Notes under the pieces: model-generated
The model's database searches: none
The model's input: only the letters and a program-made list of their open reading frames with translations
Told to the model about the DNA's origin: nothing
Made by a program: the position numbers and the translations under genes
Shown here: positions 14,231-26,145 of the stretch, one piece after another
Position numbering within the stretch: position 1 is the stretch's first letter
How the letters are laid out: every line of letters begins with the position of its first letter
Source of the DNA: Hyalella azteca
Lineage: Eukaryota; Arthropoda; Malacostraca; Amphipoda; Hyalellidae
Direction of reading: 5' to 3'
Assembly: GCF_000764305.2 (NCBI RefSeq)
Contig: NW_025939421.1
Span: 124,001-188,000, forward strand
Length of the DNA: 64,000 bases

Positions 14231-14310
14231 CTGTAATACGGGGCACTTAGTGACACTGCCTTTAATACGGGGCACTTGGTGACACTGCCTGTAATACGGG
14301 GCACATATAA
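14225..14310 (-). repeat. 29-bp tandem repeat duplicating the terminal-exon acceptor, three copies
   Basis: Copies start at 14225, 14254 and 14283. Copies 1 and 3 carry the full acceptor (minus strand GTATTACAGGCAGTG). The middle copy reads TAAAG at the splice point. The proximal copy is the functional acceptor. Confidence 0.9.
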
Positions 14311-14846
14311 TATATATGGGCTGTTGAGGCGCGTATCCAGGATACTTATCGTGTCGGGATATTGTACATAGGGGCTGTTGGGGCGCGTATCCAGGATACT
14401 TATCGTGTCGGGATATTGTATATAGGNACTGCTTGCACACCACTGCACACCACAGCACATATATCAGTAATCTAGGCTTGCACGCCACAGCATTAACATC
14501 AGTTATCACTGCTTGCACACCACTGCACACCACAGCACCAATAACAGTGACCAAGGCTAGCACACCACAGCATTAACATCGGTTATCAGTGTTTCCCCAC
14601 CACTGCACCAATATCATTCATGGTTTAATTTTACCCTCATACTTAGTGAAACTGCATCATCCGGCGCGAACTGCTGCATTGTATCAGTAGTATTTAAATG
14701 TAACTTAGTTCACTCCTGCAAAGCATCCTTTCATAAACCATTTTATTTTAAAATGATCTAACTTGCACTTGAGTTAATTACCTCAACATCTATTTTACAA
14801 ATGAAAAATAGATTAACAATTCGACGTCGCTAAGTTACTGACTCAC
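14231..14846 (-). other. Intron with apparent missing hub exon and assembly break
   Basis: The family requires about 38 residues between FYFDN and the terminal exon, covering the central hub strands with a TTILNPHVHL-like motif. No such frame is visible on the minus strand here. The interval holds a 29-bp repeat (14225-14310), a 54-bp repeat (14318-14426), one N at 14427, and an unrelated 80-bp repeat (14428-14610). The abrupt change of repeat type at the N suggests a collapsed gap. The missing exon should start with two bases and end in phase 2 if the terminal exon starts at 14230. Confidence 0.75.
14318..14610. repeat. 54-bp and 80-bp tandem repeats around the N at 14427
   Basis: Two copies of a 54-bp unit (GGGCTGTTG...) end at the N. 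About two copies of a different 80-bp unit (ACTGCTTGCACACC...) start immediately after it, at 14428 and 14508. Confidence 0.85.
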
Positions 14847-14941
14847 CGTTATCGAAATAAAATTTATGGAACTCCAAGCCTTCCAACAAGTTTCCTAAGG
14901 CCTCTGGCTCGAAAGCTGTCAGGTGGGTATCGCAAATCTTC
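14847..14941 (-). CDS. CaMKII: CaMKII exon: second hub-domain exon
   Basis: This 95-nt exon completes the Ala codon and encodes 31 residues: [17 protein letters not shown], then [14 protein letters not shown], plus one base. It matches the conserved hub motif [27 protein letters not shown] almost residue for residue. Thr replaces the usual Pro after KICD. The acceptor is GCAAACAG and the donor GTGAGTC. Codons are more A/T-ending than in neighbouring exons. The intron to the 15.4-kb exon is only 481 bp. The next expected exon, encoding the central hub strands, is not found downstream. Confidence 0.97.
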
Positions 14942-15422
14942 CTGTTTGCGAGAAAAGAAATTTCATAAATTGTATATATCGAGTGAAATTTATGCCATAT
15001 GAAGCGTCTTCTCGGAGAATTTTTTTTTATAAATTATGACCGATCAGTAAAAACGCAAGAAAAAAGCTAAGGATAAATAAAATATTAAACACTAATACAC
15101 ATTAAATGAAGGAAAATCGAATGATAATAAACACTAATTGAAATGATAGGATAAAATTAAAAAGACGGATAAAAATTAAAGGAGGGTATATGAAATAGAG
15201 GAATAGACATGAATAGGCATAAAATTAAACTATACAAAAATGTGCATAAAAGAAGGAAATTCGTAAACTCTACGTTATTTATTTAGCACATGTAAATAAG
15301 AAAACATTTAAGACATGAAATGAGGGCAAATTACTGATACTAAACACTAATAAACATGAAATAAGGTAGAATTAAATATTATACAGAGATACAATATACA
15401 TGAGTGAGTGCGCAAGACTCAC

Positions 15423-15498
15423 GCGTAACCGTCGAAGTCGCCGCTGTTGATGCACTCGATCAGCTGCTCCGTGGCCTTGATGATCTCTTGCTTGCGAG
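15423..15498 (-). CDS. CaMKII: CaMKII exon: start of association (hub) domain
   Basis: This 76-nt exon begins with CT, which completes an Ala codon with the last base of the upstream exon. It encodes [16 protein letters not shown] and NSGDFDGY plus two bases of the next codon. RKQEIIK-TEQLIE is the hallmark start of the CaMKII association domain, which assembles 12-14 subunits into the holoenzyme ring. The acceptor is TTGCGCAG and the donor GTGAGTC. The next exon supplies G to give Ala (YAKICD), as in some vertebrate paralogues. Cys replaces the more usual Ala in IEAI. A 25-bp minisatellite begins about 40 bp upstream of the acceptor. Confidence 0.97.
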
Positions 15499-15535
15499 CT
15501 GCGCAAGAATTACTTCAAATAATCTACAACTAATC

Positions 15536-15912
15536 ACTATATAATAATTTACAACAAATACCTAGATAATAATATACAATAAATACCTAGATAATAATTT
15601 ACAACAAATACCTAGATAATAATATACGATAAATACCTAGATAATAATATACAATAAATACCTAGATAACAATTTACAACAAATACCTAGATAATAATTT
15701 ACAACAAATACCTAGGCAATTTACAATAAATACCTAGATAATAATATACAATAAATACCTAGATAATAATTTACAACAAATACCTAGGCAATAATGTACA
15801 ATAAATACCTAGATAATAATTTACAACAAATACCTAGACAACAATGTACAATAAATACCAAGATAATAGTATACAATTAATGCCTAGCTAATAATTTAAA
15901 AATAATTGCTAG
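15536..15912. repeat. 25-bp minisatellite, about 14 copies
   Basis: The unit contains ACAAATACCTAGATAATAA. It lies about 40 bp upstream of the first hub-domain exon acceptor on the minus strand, in the place expected for branch point and pyrimidine-tract context. Confidence 0.95.
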
Positions 15913-16662
15913 ATAAACGCCTTCGCTTGCATTCGCGAACAATTATTAACCTCCTGATAATGTGACGTTAAAGACGTGTTTTAATATTTATTATGGGAAC
16001 TGTGAATGTACATATCTTTAGAAGGTACAGTGAATTATAAATAATTATCGGTCACATAATACGACAAATATGGACAAGCTTTCTAAAACAATGTTTGTGC
16101 AATTAATTTCATTACGAAATCAATGTTACAACATCAATAAATGATTTATAAAAAAATCATGAACAATATCAAAAATTTTGAATGCGAATCCGAGAGTAAA
16201 ATTTCATGCTTCATGCAGTTTACGAAAGAAATTCAATATGCAAATAATGAAGGTGACTGTAAATAAAATCAAAACTTTTCATTCTTTAATAGTAATAAAT
16301 TATTATGCTGATATTTAATAGTAATAAATTATTATGCCACAATTAACAATTATGAACACGAATCACGAATTTAAGCAACTATTGTGCTAAAATTGAATCA
16401 CTTCGTATAATCAATTTAAATCATAAGACAACGAAACAATATTTGTGCGCATCTGCCGCGACGTGAAGGTAACACCCAATTAACACTAATTATATGACGT
16501 AGAATTAACACATTATGAGTTAACACAAATTATATCTACACAAGAATTATGTTATACGACAACATCAACAAAACGTACACACATCACACATATTTTGACG
16601 CGTTATAATTATAAGTATTGTTGTTCGGATAAAAGCATTATAGTGACCATTATAAGATCATT

Positions 16663-16694
16663 TAATGCATTGTCATTATAATGACAATGCATTA
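16663..16694. repeat. Perfect 32-bp palindrome
   Basis: The 16-base half-site TAATGCATTGTCATTA is followed immediately by its exact reverse complement, with no spacer. It could form a cruciform or hairpin. Confidence 0.95.
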
Positions 16695-16899
16695 GAGGGT
16701 CGAGATTAAGAGGCTAATAACGACTAACTGGTTTCTCATGCAAACATAATAAAAGGATTTTAATCACTAACATTGACTTCAATCCAAAATATTACGTAAA
16801 ATATTCATAATTTATATTTACTAACAGTCTATGTTTGAATAAAATTTATAGGTAGTAATTGTAACTGGGAAATTGCAACCGAGTTCATCAAGAGTGGAG

Positions 16900-17405
16900 G
16901 AGCAGGCATCAGCAACGTTACTCAATTATCCACAAGCACTTATAATATTACTTACTTAATTACTCACAAGCACTAGCAAGGTTACTCTATTACTTACAAG
17001 CACCAGTAATGTTACTCACAACTGCTCAATTAATTTGCTTTGTCGCTGTGTCAAGGTGGCCAACTGATTTCATTTAATATTCTAAAAATAGCCAACTGGC
17101 CTTTAATACCAAAAAAAAAGGCAAAATCACCCTGAGTATCCTAATTTGAAAGAAAAGCAACTGGCTTCTCATACCATAATGCAAAAATTAGTCAACAGGC
17201 CACGAATGCCATAACACAAAAATGACAAACTGGTCTCGAATAGTTCAAAACAGGCAAACTGGCCTCGAATGCCACAATACAAAATCGGCCAACTGACCTC
17301 GAGTGTCATAATACAAAATCGGCAAACTGGCCTCGAATATATAGTTCAAAACAGGCCAACTGGCCTCGAATGCATAATACAAAATGGCCAACTGGCATTC
17401 CACAA
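16900..17405. repeat. Minisatellites of about 28 bp and 34 bp
   Basis: A loose array of TTACTCACAAGCAC motifs (16915-17030) is followed by about ten copies of a 34-bp unit with GGCCAACTGGCCTCGAAT (17053-17405). The second array is about 110 bp downstream of the 17.5-kb microexon in transcript direction. Confidence 0.9.
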
Positions 17406-17516
17406 GCGATAAATGTCTACTAACCATTTCATAACTCAATCACTCACTATAACTGACTAGATTATTAGTGTCATCTAATACTATGAAACTCAAGCGCTCT
17501 TCACTAGAGTACTTAC

Positions 17517-17543
17517 GATCATAGACATTGTTGTTCCTATTCG
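17517..17543 (-). CDS. CaMKII: Candidate CaMKII linker microexon (27 nt)
   Basis: A 27-nt microexon lies between a pyrimidine-rich acceptor (TTTCTACTCGTCTCCAG) and an excellent donor (GTAAGTACT). It starts with two bases, holds eight codons (NRNNNVYD) and ends with one. Spliced before the 15.4-kb exon it would read A-NRNNNVYD-P-RKQEIIK. It is the cassette nearest the hub domain, about 2 kb upstream of it, and its splice sites are among the best in the window. The role is inferred: small linker inserts change hub spacing and activation properties in CaMKII isoforms generally. Confidence 0.58.
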
Positions 17544-17559
17544 CTGGAGACGAGTAGAA

Positions 17560-20500
17560 AAACAGAGAGATACGTGAACATACATACAAGACACACTAAC
17601 TTAACTCTACCAAATACTGGAATAACGTTTTTTACATAATTTAGAATATAATGAGGTGATTATTGTATTATTCACATATTTTACTCACTTATTTAAGATG
17701 GGAGGTTTATTATATAATGTAATTTACAATTTACATCCTTAGAATAAATATCTAAAGGAAAATTGGATATTTTTCATGGAGAAAGGATAAAAACATTTCA
17801 AAAGAGCATTGGGATATTTCTTCAAATGGCTCATACTTTTACTACTTTTTAAATGCATATACTGTATCTCTTCAATGGGTATACACAGTAAATTGTGTAA
17901 AGGCATTTACTGAGGGTATAATAAAGACATATACAATGAATTTTCTAAGGGCATATGCTTTACGATGTCAGAAAGCAGATACCATTTCTTTTCAAGATTC
18001 ATATGCATTGTTTTCTAGAGGCAAATAGGCACATTGAGCATAGGCCAAAAGTATGGGGAGTAGCCACCTATCAGTCATGCAGCATATTGTTCACTAGACA
18101 ATGTAGGAGCATACATTATACAGGGTGAATCCCGAACATTGTATGGATCAAAGGGTTCCTCATACAATAACTTCACATACGGACACAGGAATTGGTAAAA
18201 ACGACATACAAATCAAGCCAAGCTAGAGCAATACTTGCGTCACAATCTAGGTAGTTCGTCATCCTGAACTAGATGATGATCTAGACACTGGTCATATCTC
18301 AGTTCATGATTTATCTAAGCGTTGCTAGAGTCAATCTGTCTTAAACGAGCATGCGGCCCGAGCTCATCTTTTGATTGAACTCTCGATTAATTTTAAGATT
18401 TACAAACTAAACTATATAAAACAAATTAAAGTTTGGTCAATAGTTTATTCATTTTGATTAAATTTGAAGTAAATTAAGTAAATCTTGAAAGTATATTTCG
18501 TGGTTTTTCATCAGTTTTTTCAGATTGCCGCACTCGAAAAAGGCTCAACTATTTTTCGAATTTTTAAAATCATCGCCAGGCCACAATAAGTGTAAGTCAA
18601 AACCATGAACGGCTTGACACACAATATACAAAAGCTTATATTACAAGGTACGCACGGGTGTCACTAACCGTGCTCAGTGTGATCAGAAATTCAATGCCTA
18701 AAAATACTTTGGCGACGTTAAAAATGAGGATACAGGCATGATTTACAGTGTATTACTGAAGTCCAGATAGTAGTATTGATACGACCGCATAAGTTAGTAG
18801 GAGTAACTAGCAGGCATACGCCCGTACTACAGTTTTTAGTAATAAGGATACGATTGTAGCGCAAATCGGTTGTATGAAAGCAAATAGTTAGTATCTAGAA
18901 AATTATGATGATAGAGCATCCACTAACTACACTCTTCAAACGATTGTATTTTATTTGTGTGTGACTATTGCGTAGGATGGCACTTGACTTACACTTTAAT
19001 ACTGAAGAAAAATTAAATATTTTTAGCATGTATTTCATCTGCCTCACAGTTTTTGTGTCAAATGTAATGGCACACTGAGATTGCGGGTGACAGTGGGATG
19101 AAATGTGGTATTTTTTAATATTATTTAATTTCTGATAATCTGTGAGTTACATTGACGTTAGGTGCAACGATTATTGTTATACAAGGTGGTCTACTGCCTC
19201 AGGCAAAACATATTATTAGTCACCATTATTTAAAGGAACCATGGCTTGGTACACCAATACTTTTTATCTTGCTACACTGAACAGGTAGCCAACACAAAAT
19301 TGCTTTCCATTTGTGGGGAAATAAAAGCAAGAGGCGAGCCTTGTATAGGCGCTGCCATGTCCGGAAATTTCATCCCATTTTTTTTCATCCCATACGGCCA
19401 TAAATCTATATAGTGCAACCGAATCCACCTTTCTTAGTATGTATTCACAATCGAATGAATATTATAAATGTTCAGTATAGGAGTGGAGATAAGAGTTAAG
19501 TTTAGTTTAAGCGAGTTGCATATCAACTAAAGCAAGGCATGACTGTTACGCTTTCTATCTCCATAGGCGGCAGCAGAGCGTTCGAGGGCGAAATTTCGCC
19601 GATAATGTGGACACTTCGCTTTCGTTGCGTCGATGATTCTTTCATGCGTTGTGCGTTGTCAGCTTATCAAGTAGTCATCATTTGGGAATTGCACGCGCAA
19701 TCACTAGGAATTTTGACAAGGTATGTCATTCTATATTGAGGTAATGTGTTATAAAATAATGATATTGGAATAATGGACTTGTAACCCCGAGCTAGGAGTT
19801 AGCAAGCCATGGCCTAAGCGTACTGCCTCTCAAGACACCGTACAAAAGTCTAATTATTCTGATAAACTATTTCAACTATGTTGCAAATTTTATAAATAGA
19901 ACAACTTAACTTCTAATAACATAATATAAGAATTTAATTAGTGTGACAGTGAAAGATTTTTTGAATGTTATTCAAAAAACGATCATACAGTATCAAAGTA
20001 TTGATATTTTTGATGAATCAAAAAATGTTTAATTTAAATCAAAATTTAATCGCTGGTGGAAGGACTTTCAAAATGACGAATGAATATCATAGGAAAATGT
20101 GGGATGAGTGTGAAGGATGGGTGTCATGAAGATTATGGACGTGTCGGATAGAGAAGCTTTTATTACCTAACAATTTGGAAGAAATAAATTGAAATATTGA
20201 GTAACGGGAACAGGCTTCAAGGAATTTTATTTTTCTAATGATAAAATTAAGGATTTGAAGCAACGTGATGACGATTAAAGCTACTCTACATTCTGACATA
20301 GTAAAAAATCAAACGAATTAATAGGGAAACTACAAACGGACAAAAACAGAGTGAGTATCGAGCTTCATTTCATCGCTATAACATTTATCGGTCGACGATG
20401 CAACCTGATTCGCTTCCGTACAACAAAAATACTAATGCACCGTTGCAACGATTGTGCGAACATCGCAATGAGTATTAACGGTACACATCACGTACGTTAT

Positions 20501-21525
20501 ATTCATAACATTTTGAAAATATGGTTCACCGTCGCGTGCAAATTCATTTTTAAGGCTTAGGAACGGTGTTCGGCATGCAGCGCAACAATCAACAACAACA
20601 ACTACAACAATCTCGTCAGCAATGACGTAAGACGGACAATCTCTACGGTTTGGTAAGAACGACAGTTCGCTTTTGACTCGTCGGTCGGACATGACGAAAC
20701 TAGAACGATACTTTAATTATACTCGAAGACACGACACGCGCAGCAAATAAAAGTAATTATTTCGAACCTGCAACGCGGGAAGGCACAAACGCAGCTTGGG
20801 AGGAGCGAGGGAGCGTTAGCAATTGTTAATTAGGAATGATTAAGAGTTGTTTGAAAATCTAAGGAATAGTCAAAAGTTGCAAGCCCAGTTAGCGGTAGGT
20901 GATGGTCATATATTGATATATATTGAGGTCATATATTCCAAATGTAGAGTAGACGAGAGGATAATTTCAAGGACGGACCAATAATAAGTTGCTTTCAAAG
21001 CCTGATCATTTTTGACGTAAGCAAAAATGAAGGGGTGCTTCTGAATTTATCATCGGAACCTGGAGTGTTTTTCAAACTACCCACCGCTATCGGGAATAAG
21101 AATCTATGATAAGCTACAATGACAACGGCGGTGGTTTGTGATGCTGACGTTGCATAACAACTAACATCGTCAACTGATGCAATGAAATCATACGTTAAAT
21201 GCATATCCAACTAAAAAACTTCAAGCGCACACTTAAAATGCTACATTCTTTTTTTATATTTCAAACTTCGAATAAAATTTAAGCAGAACAGCCGTGACAA
21301 ATAAATTCCAAAGAAAATCCAGCAATTAACATTGAATAATACTTATTACTATGAGAGCTTTACCAACAAACAAACTAGCACCATGCACACTAAACTACGT
21401 TTAAAAAAGCAATGCAACAACTCACGTTAGATTCATAAACATTTTGATTTAGTAATTTTTTGAACGTTATACATCAGAAACAACAGGCAAAATACACCCT
21501 TTTACACCAAAGCATTTTCAATCAA
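17560..21525. other. Intronic sequence, no gene recognised
   Basis: AT-rich and mostly single copy within the window. A 9-nt interval with strong splice-like borders at 18987-18995 is discussed under rejected items. Short open frames show no homology I recognise. Confidence 0.5.
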
Positions 21526-21665
21526 CACTGAGAGAAATTAGTGAGACTTAACCCAGAGAGCAATGCACTTTTTGCCCTTTAGTGATTCATTCTGACCCAG
21601 TACGGCCCAACCAAATGGCATAAGTAAATGTATTACTTTTTGATTATATGACCCTTTTCTGAGTG
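21526..21665. mobile_element. MITE-like element, family A, copy 2 (short)
   Basis: About 140 bp, starting CACTGAGAGAAATTAGTGAG and ending TTTTCTGAGTG. It shares GCACTTTTTGCCCTTT and TATGACCC with family A, in the opposite orientation to copy 1. Confidence 0.7.
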
Positions 21666-21702
21666 AGTAGTGTCGCTACGCCTCAAAAGGTACATGAAGG
21701 AA

Positions 21703-21796
21703 CCCACCACACATCTCACGTCAAATTAACGTTAATTAAACGTTTCGTTGAGTAAACGTCGATTAAACGTTTGTTCAACGTCGTTTATCTGGTGGG
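21703..21796. mobile_element. Short palindromic MITE-like element
   Basis: A 94-bp element ends in CCCACCA and TGGTGGG. The interior is rich in AACGTT, TTAATTAAACG and CGTTTA palindromes. It lies 38 bp from a family A element. A related AACGTT-rich tract is at 57340-57520. Confidence 0.6.
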
Positions 21797-21799
21797 AAC

Positions 21800-23582
21800 C
21801 TAAAACCTCTAACTAACAATAGCATTCGAACGAGAAGTTATTTCGAAAGTCTGGAAAAGTTTATTTTCGTGATAAGATGCATCTTTACAAAAAAAAAAAA
21901 AACCTGTTATCGACATTCGAATGAATGCAGCGAAATTTTTTATAATAAAATTATTTTAATTTAAAGAGAATTGAATTATTAAAATAAAAAATAGAATTGA
22001 ATAACTTGAGAATTTCACGAGGCTTGAAACAAAAAACACAGGAAAATGTGCAGGAATTTGCCAAGAAAAACATGCAACTTAGGCACTAACTTATTTAGCA
22101 AAAACTCAACTCCGAGTCGTTTACACAAAAAGTCAATGATAAACGAATAAAAAATTGAACGCAAAAATCTGTGAGGGAAATCTCTTCTAAGACACGGTCA
22201 AAGAACCCGAAACCATCAACTGAATGCAACAACCTGCACGGAAAACCTCCCTCTATACAAGATAAAAAAATACCCCCAAAGTAAATGCAACGAACTGGAT
22301 GAAAAATCTTCCCTAACCTAACATTAGCGACGCAGCAGCTTCGATAGATTTCACAACTTAGTTTCTGCAATTTCAGTATAAAGTCAAGAAAAATAACAAA
22401 AATGTGGCCAATGAAATCGCAGAACACGTCATGAAGGGGAAATTTTATTTTTATTCATAACGAGTGAAAATTAAAATATGCTGATGATGGCACCAGGATA
22501 ACCAGATGATGTGGCTGACAGCGTCAGGTCTGATGTTTAATTTCCCTTTGAAATGATGTGTACCTTGAAATTATTTGACAAATTGTGATACATGAAATTG
22601 ATGCACGACCACAAGCTGTCCGAGAAGATATAGAGACCACGACACGAGTTTTCCCACTGAAAAACCTAAATGTTAGCTGTACTGAGCAGCATCCGAACAA
22701 AACATGACCTAAACAACAGTAAATATGATATCTTCACACCAGCGGCTAGCAGCCGTAGTGAATGATTGAATCAAACCTGATCAAAACCTAACATCAACGA
22801 CTCAATCACGCAATTTTTATGATTTTTTCTCCCATGTTTAGCCTATAGGATTCGATACATAGAATCCAGAGGTATAATCAATGTCGGTTATTTGATATTC
22901 TAGTTTCCTAGGGCTTCACTGAATAACGTCTGATATGTACATGAGTATTAAGTATTGAGTATACAACATAAGTATTAAGTCTTGTATAAAAATTTTATTA
23001 TATTTTATTCTACTCACAATTTGTCACTGGATATAAAATTCGACTAAACACGAAGCGAATATCAAACTCGGCTTGAGAAGGCAACATCAGCTATTATGGA
23101 AAGAAAACCACGGGGCACAAATAATAGAATTACAGAGGGCAATATTGATCAGCCCTATACTGAACCGTTCACAACCCTAATCCATACCACAGTTTGAAAT
23201 GCCTTAAAAAACGACTAAAAACATTCAAAAATTCAACTCCTCAAAAAGGTCTTAATTACTTTGAGAAGATGAAGCTTCCATCACAGCTATAATTTTAAAA
23301 AAAGAAAAGCCCTTTTACAGAGATTATTGTTTCTGACACCTGTTTATCAGCCAATTAAGCGATTACTAAAACGCTTGTTACGTACGAATAATTCGTGTCT
23401 ATTGCGAACATAGAGCGAAAATATCAATAGCATTTATAACCTGCCGCTATCAAGACTTTTCTGCAGATGGCGAGACGAGACGTTGCTAAAGGCGACGGAC
23501 GAATACGAGCGAACGTGTACGAATACAAGCGTACGTGTACGAAACAAGCGTACGTGTACGAATACAAGTGTACGAATCTTAC
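21800..23582. other. Intronic sequence, no gene recognised
   Basis: AT-rich. Just downstream (minus strand) of the 75-nt cassette, at 23500-23580, are several copies of GTACGTGTACGAATACAAG-like sequence forming a short tandem repeat. Confidence 0.5.
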
Positions 23583-23657
23583 CTGCGTGCCACGATAACG
23601 AAGACGACAAAGACGCGGTCTTCACGGAATTGCGGCCGTGGTGTAGGTGGAGGTCGG
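23583..23657 (-). CDS. CaMKII: Candidate CaMKII linker cassette exon (75 nt)
   Basis: A GC-richer 75-nt open segment is bounded by an acceptor (GGTCCACTTCAG) and a strong donor (GCAG then GTAAGATTC). It begins with two bases and ends with one, matching the phase of the 45.7-kb and 15.4-kb exons. The encoded insert is 24 whole codons starting DLHLHHGRNSVKTASLSSS and ending LSWHA, flanked by junction Ala codons. Ser/Thr-rich inserts with basic residues are typical of CaMKII linkers, and RNSVKTAS could be a phosphorylation site. I do not recognise the peptide from a named isoform. The support is phase, splice sites and base composition. Confidence 0.58.
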
Positions 23658-26145
23658 CTGAAGTGGACCAACAAATTTTTCGGTGGTAGGCAACAAAAAT
23701 GGCGAGTCTTGTCAGCTCGGAAAAACTAGCCAACTAATGAAGCAATATTTTGGGAGTGTGGAACTTGAACAGTCAAAGCATTGGGAGTTGGTGTGCAGAA
23801 TTACAATGTTGGAAGGTTAAATAGACGGGAGAAATGTTGATGGTTCAACGACTTTATTCAAGCCGGCTAAATGATTTCTACTCATGCCCTGGCTTCGATA
23901 TACACCAATTATTATAATAACTCTAGACATATTCTGTAACGAGCTTCAAGCCACACCGGATGTCCATACTATTATTTGAATATTATAAATAGACAATTAA
24001 AGCCATGTGTAATGGCCGAGTGCGTACAAAGCAATGATTCCAAATACCTCCTCTGTAACCGTCAAAAAATATACAAAATTAAAACTACTCTCGTCGAAAG
24101 TCAAACTGAGAAAGATGTGAGCAGAAATACCAGAAAGTCAGAAAGTATGTTATATAAAAAATGGATGAAGATGAATAAGCCTCATGAACTTGTATCATGA
24201 ACTGAACAATGTTCATGTTAGAATTCCATTGATACGGCGAAAACTGAAGCTTTTCTCGTAACAAGTTTCGCTTCTCGAGTATTCAATTCTCATACGATTC
24301 ACATTAATAACACGAAGGCTTTTTGATTAGTCAAAAATTAACACTTTTTGGTAGCTAAAATTCTATTTGCATCTCTTACACATAAAATTTTTCCCCCGAA
24401 AATCAATCCAACAAACAGAGAAATCCTTTCAATTATTTCCGAGTTAACTAAACGGCTAGCGATAAAGGTTTCAGTTTACGAATTATCCCAACATGGTCAA
24501 ATTGACGGATTCCACTCGATAAGATTTTCAGCAAGAAAAAAATATACTTATAAAGTATAACTGAGTAAATAACAGTTAATTACAATTACATTCGACGTAC
24601 TTTGCATATCATTATGACAACTTCAAACAACCACGATTAGAATTGAAGCCGAATTTTAAATTTTCTATGAATTTTTATTAAACATCCAATTGTCGCAATC
24701 GAAAACAATGCGGTCGAAAAAAGCTCCAAGTCAACCATAGAAATCGAATTTTGAAACACAAAAAGAACATTGATGTTACTTTAAAGGTTGTCCATATAGA
24801 TTGCAGCCCATACAATTTATCGATTAGTGAATACCCAACCATACAAGGAATTTTTTTACGCTCTTTGAGGTCAGAAGGGAACTATCATTATACATGTGTG
24901 AAATATGTTTTTTTTCGTACTTCAATATCGTATTTTAGTACTAAACAACAATTTTGCAAACATTTTAATGTTTTTCATATCTATTCTGGCAATTCTTGAA
25001 CGGTGTCATTGTTTACTGAGCTCACAATACGTGTAAAATTCGATCACAACACGTGTAAAATAATTTTCTTCTCATATTCCTATCTGGATTCACAGTTTGC
25101 AGCGGAAAATTTTGCATCCCTCTAAATTCAAATTATTTAATATTGGTATAATAGTCAAAAATTTTTTGAACATAAAGCTACAAGAAGAAGATTTTATATA
25201 ATTTATTATAAATAGATTTTAAACTATTCAGATATTGTCATGATGCAAGCAGTTCAATGATTAGCTATTAAATTTAGAAAAAATTCTTCGCAAATAACCG
25301 TAAAGCGGATTCTAAGTTAGGCTCAAAGATCTCTGTCAGAATAGCTCATAAACTTCAGAGTTCTCTCGTATCAAAGAAATAATGGCAAACTTTCGAAGCA
25401 AGAGCTAATACAAATCAACCAAAACAAGAGTTCTGGTTCATTTTTATACAGAAAGCAGGACAACTGCTCTGACATAATCCCTACAAGCTTTACAAGACTA
25501 CATAATGTCATGTCATTGTGACATCAAAACATACGTAGATATTATAGTACGGCGCGTAGATTATACGACAATTATAGTACGGAAAATTGCGTGTAGATAT
25601 TGATATACACACGCGTATTTATAATAGCTTACGAATACTCTACGTACATTAATAACTTAGAAGTAGGAACAGGCAAGCGGTCGATTAATTTCAAGAAAGC
25701 CAGAGAAGGTCAAAGAAATGTTCGACTATAGGCTGATGCATTACCCGTAGTCAATGCTATTCGTTCATAAAGGCCTGGAAATGAGAGTTGAAATCACCGA
25801 ACAATTGAAGGTTCAACGGTCGAAGGTGTCAACTCCTGGCGTTCAAAGTAAGGTCTAACGTAGTGGGTTGTGAACTAAAGTTAAACCTTTGATTTAAAGA
25901 CGGCCGATTTAAACAGCTATCCCCGACGACAAATCTCATGGAATTAGTTATCACTGATCACATCTTTCAACTTGCTATCCCGTAGCTGACAATCTGCATC
26001 TAAGGCTATAAATAATAAGTCAATGCATAAGGTAATTGACGTGCCGAATGAGAACCAACTTCTTTGGAAGGAGTTCATCAACTTTAAAAAAAAAATTATT
26101 ACTCAAGTGCCCATAACCCATAAAACTGTCCTCGATGTCCACCCC
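23658..26145. other. Intronic sequence, no gene recognised
   Basis: AT-rich, with no strong open frame. Minor duplicated ATTATAGTACGG motifs occur at about 25540-25580. Confidence 0.5.

Noticed and set aside
17245..17439. 64-codon minus-strand frame.
   Set aside because: Lies in the 34-bp GGCCAACTGGCC minisatellite.
18987..18995. 9-nt interval between TTTTTCTTCAG and GTAAGTC (and a similar 9-nt case near 23.02 kb).
   Set aside because: Phase fits, but such tiny intervals are expected by chance in a 30-kb intron and there is no other support.
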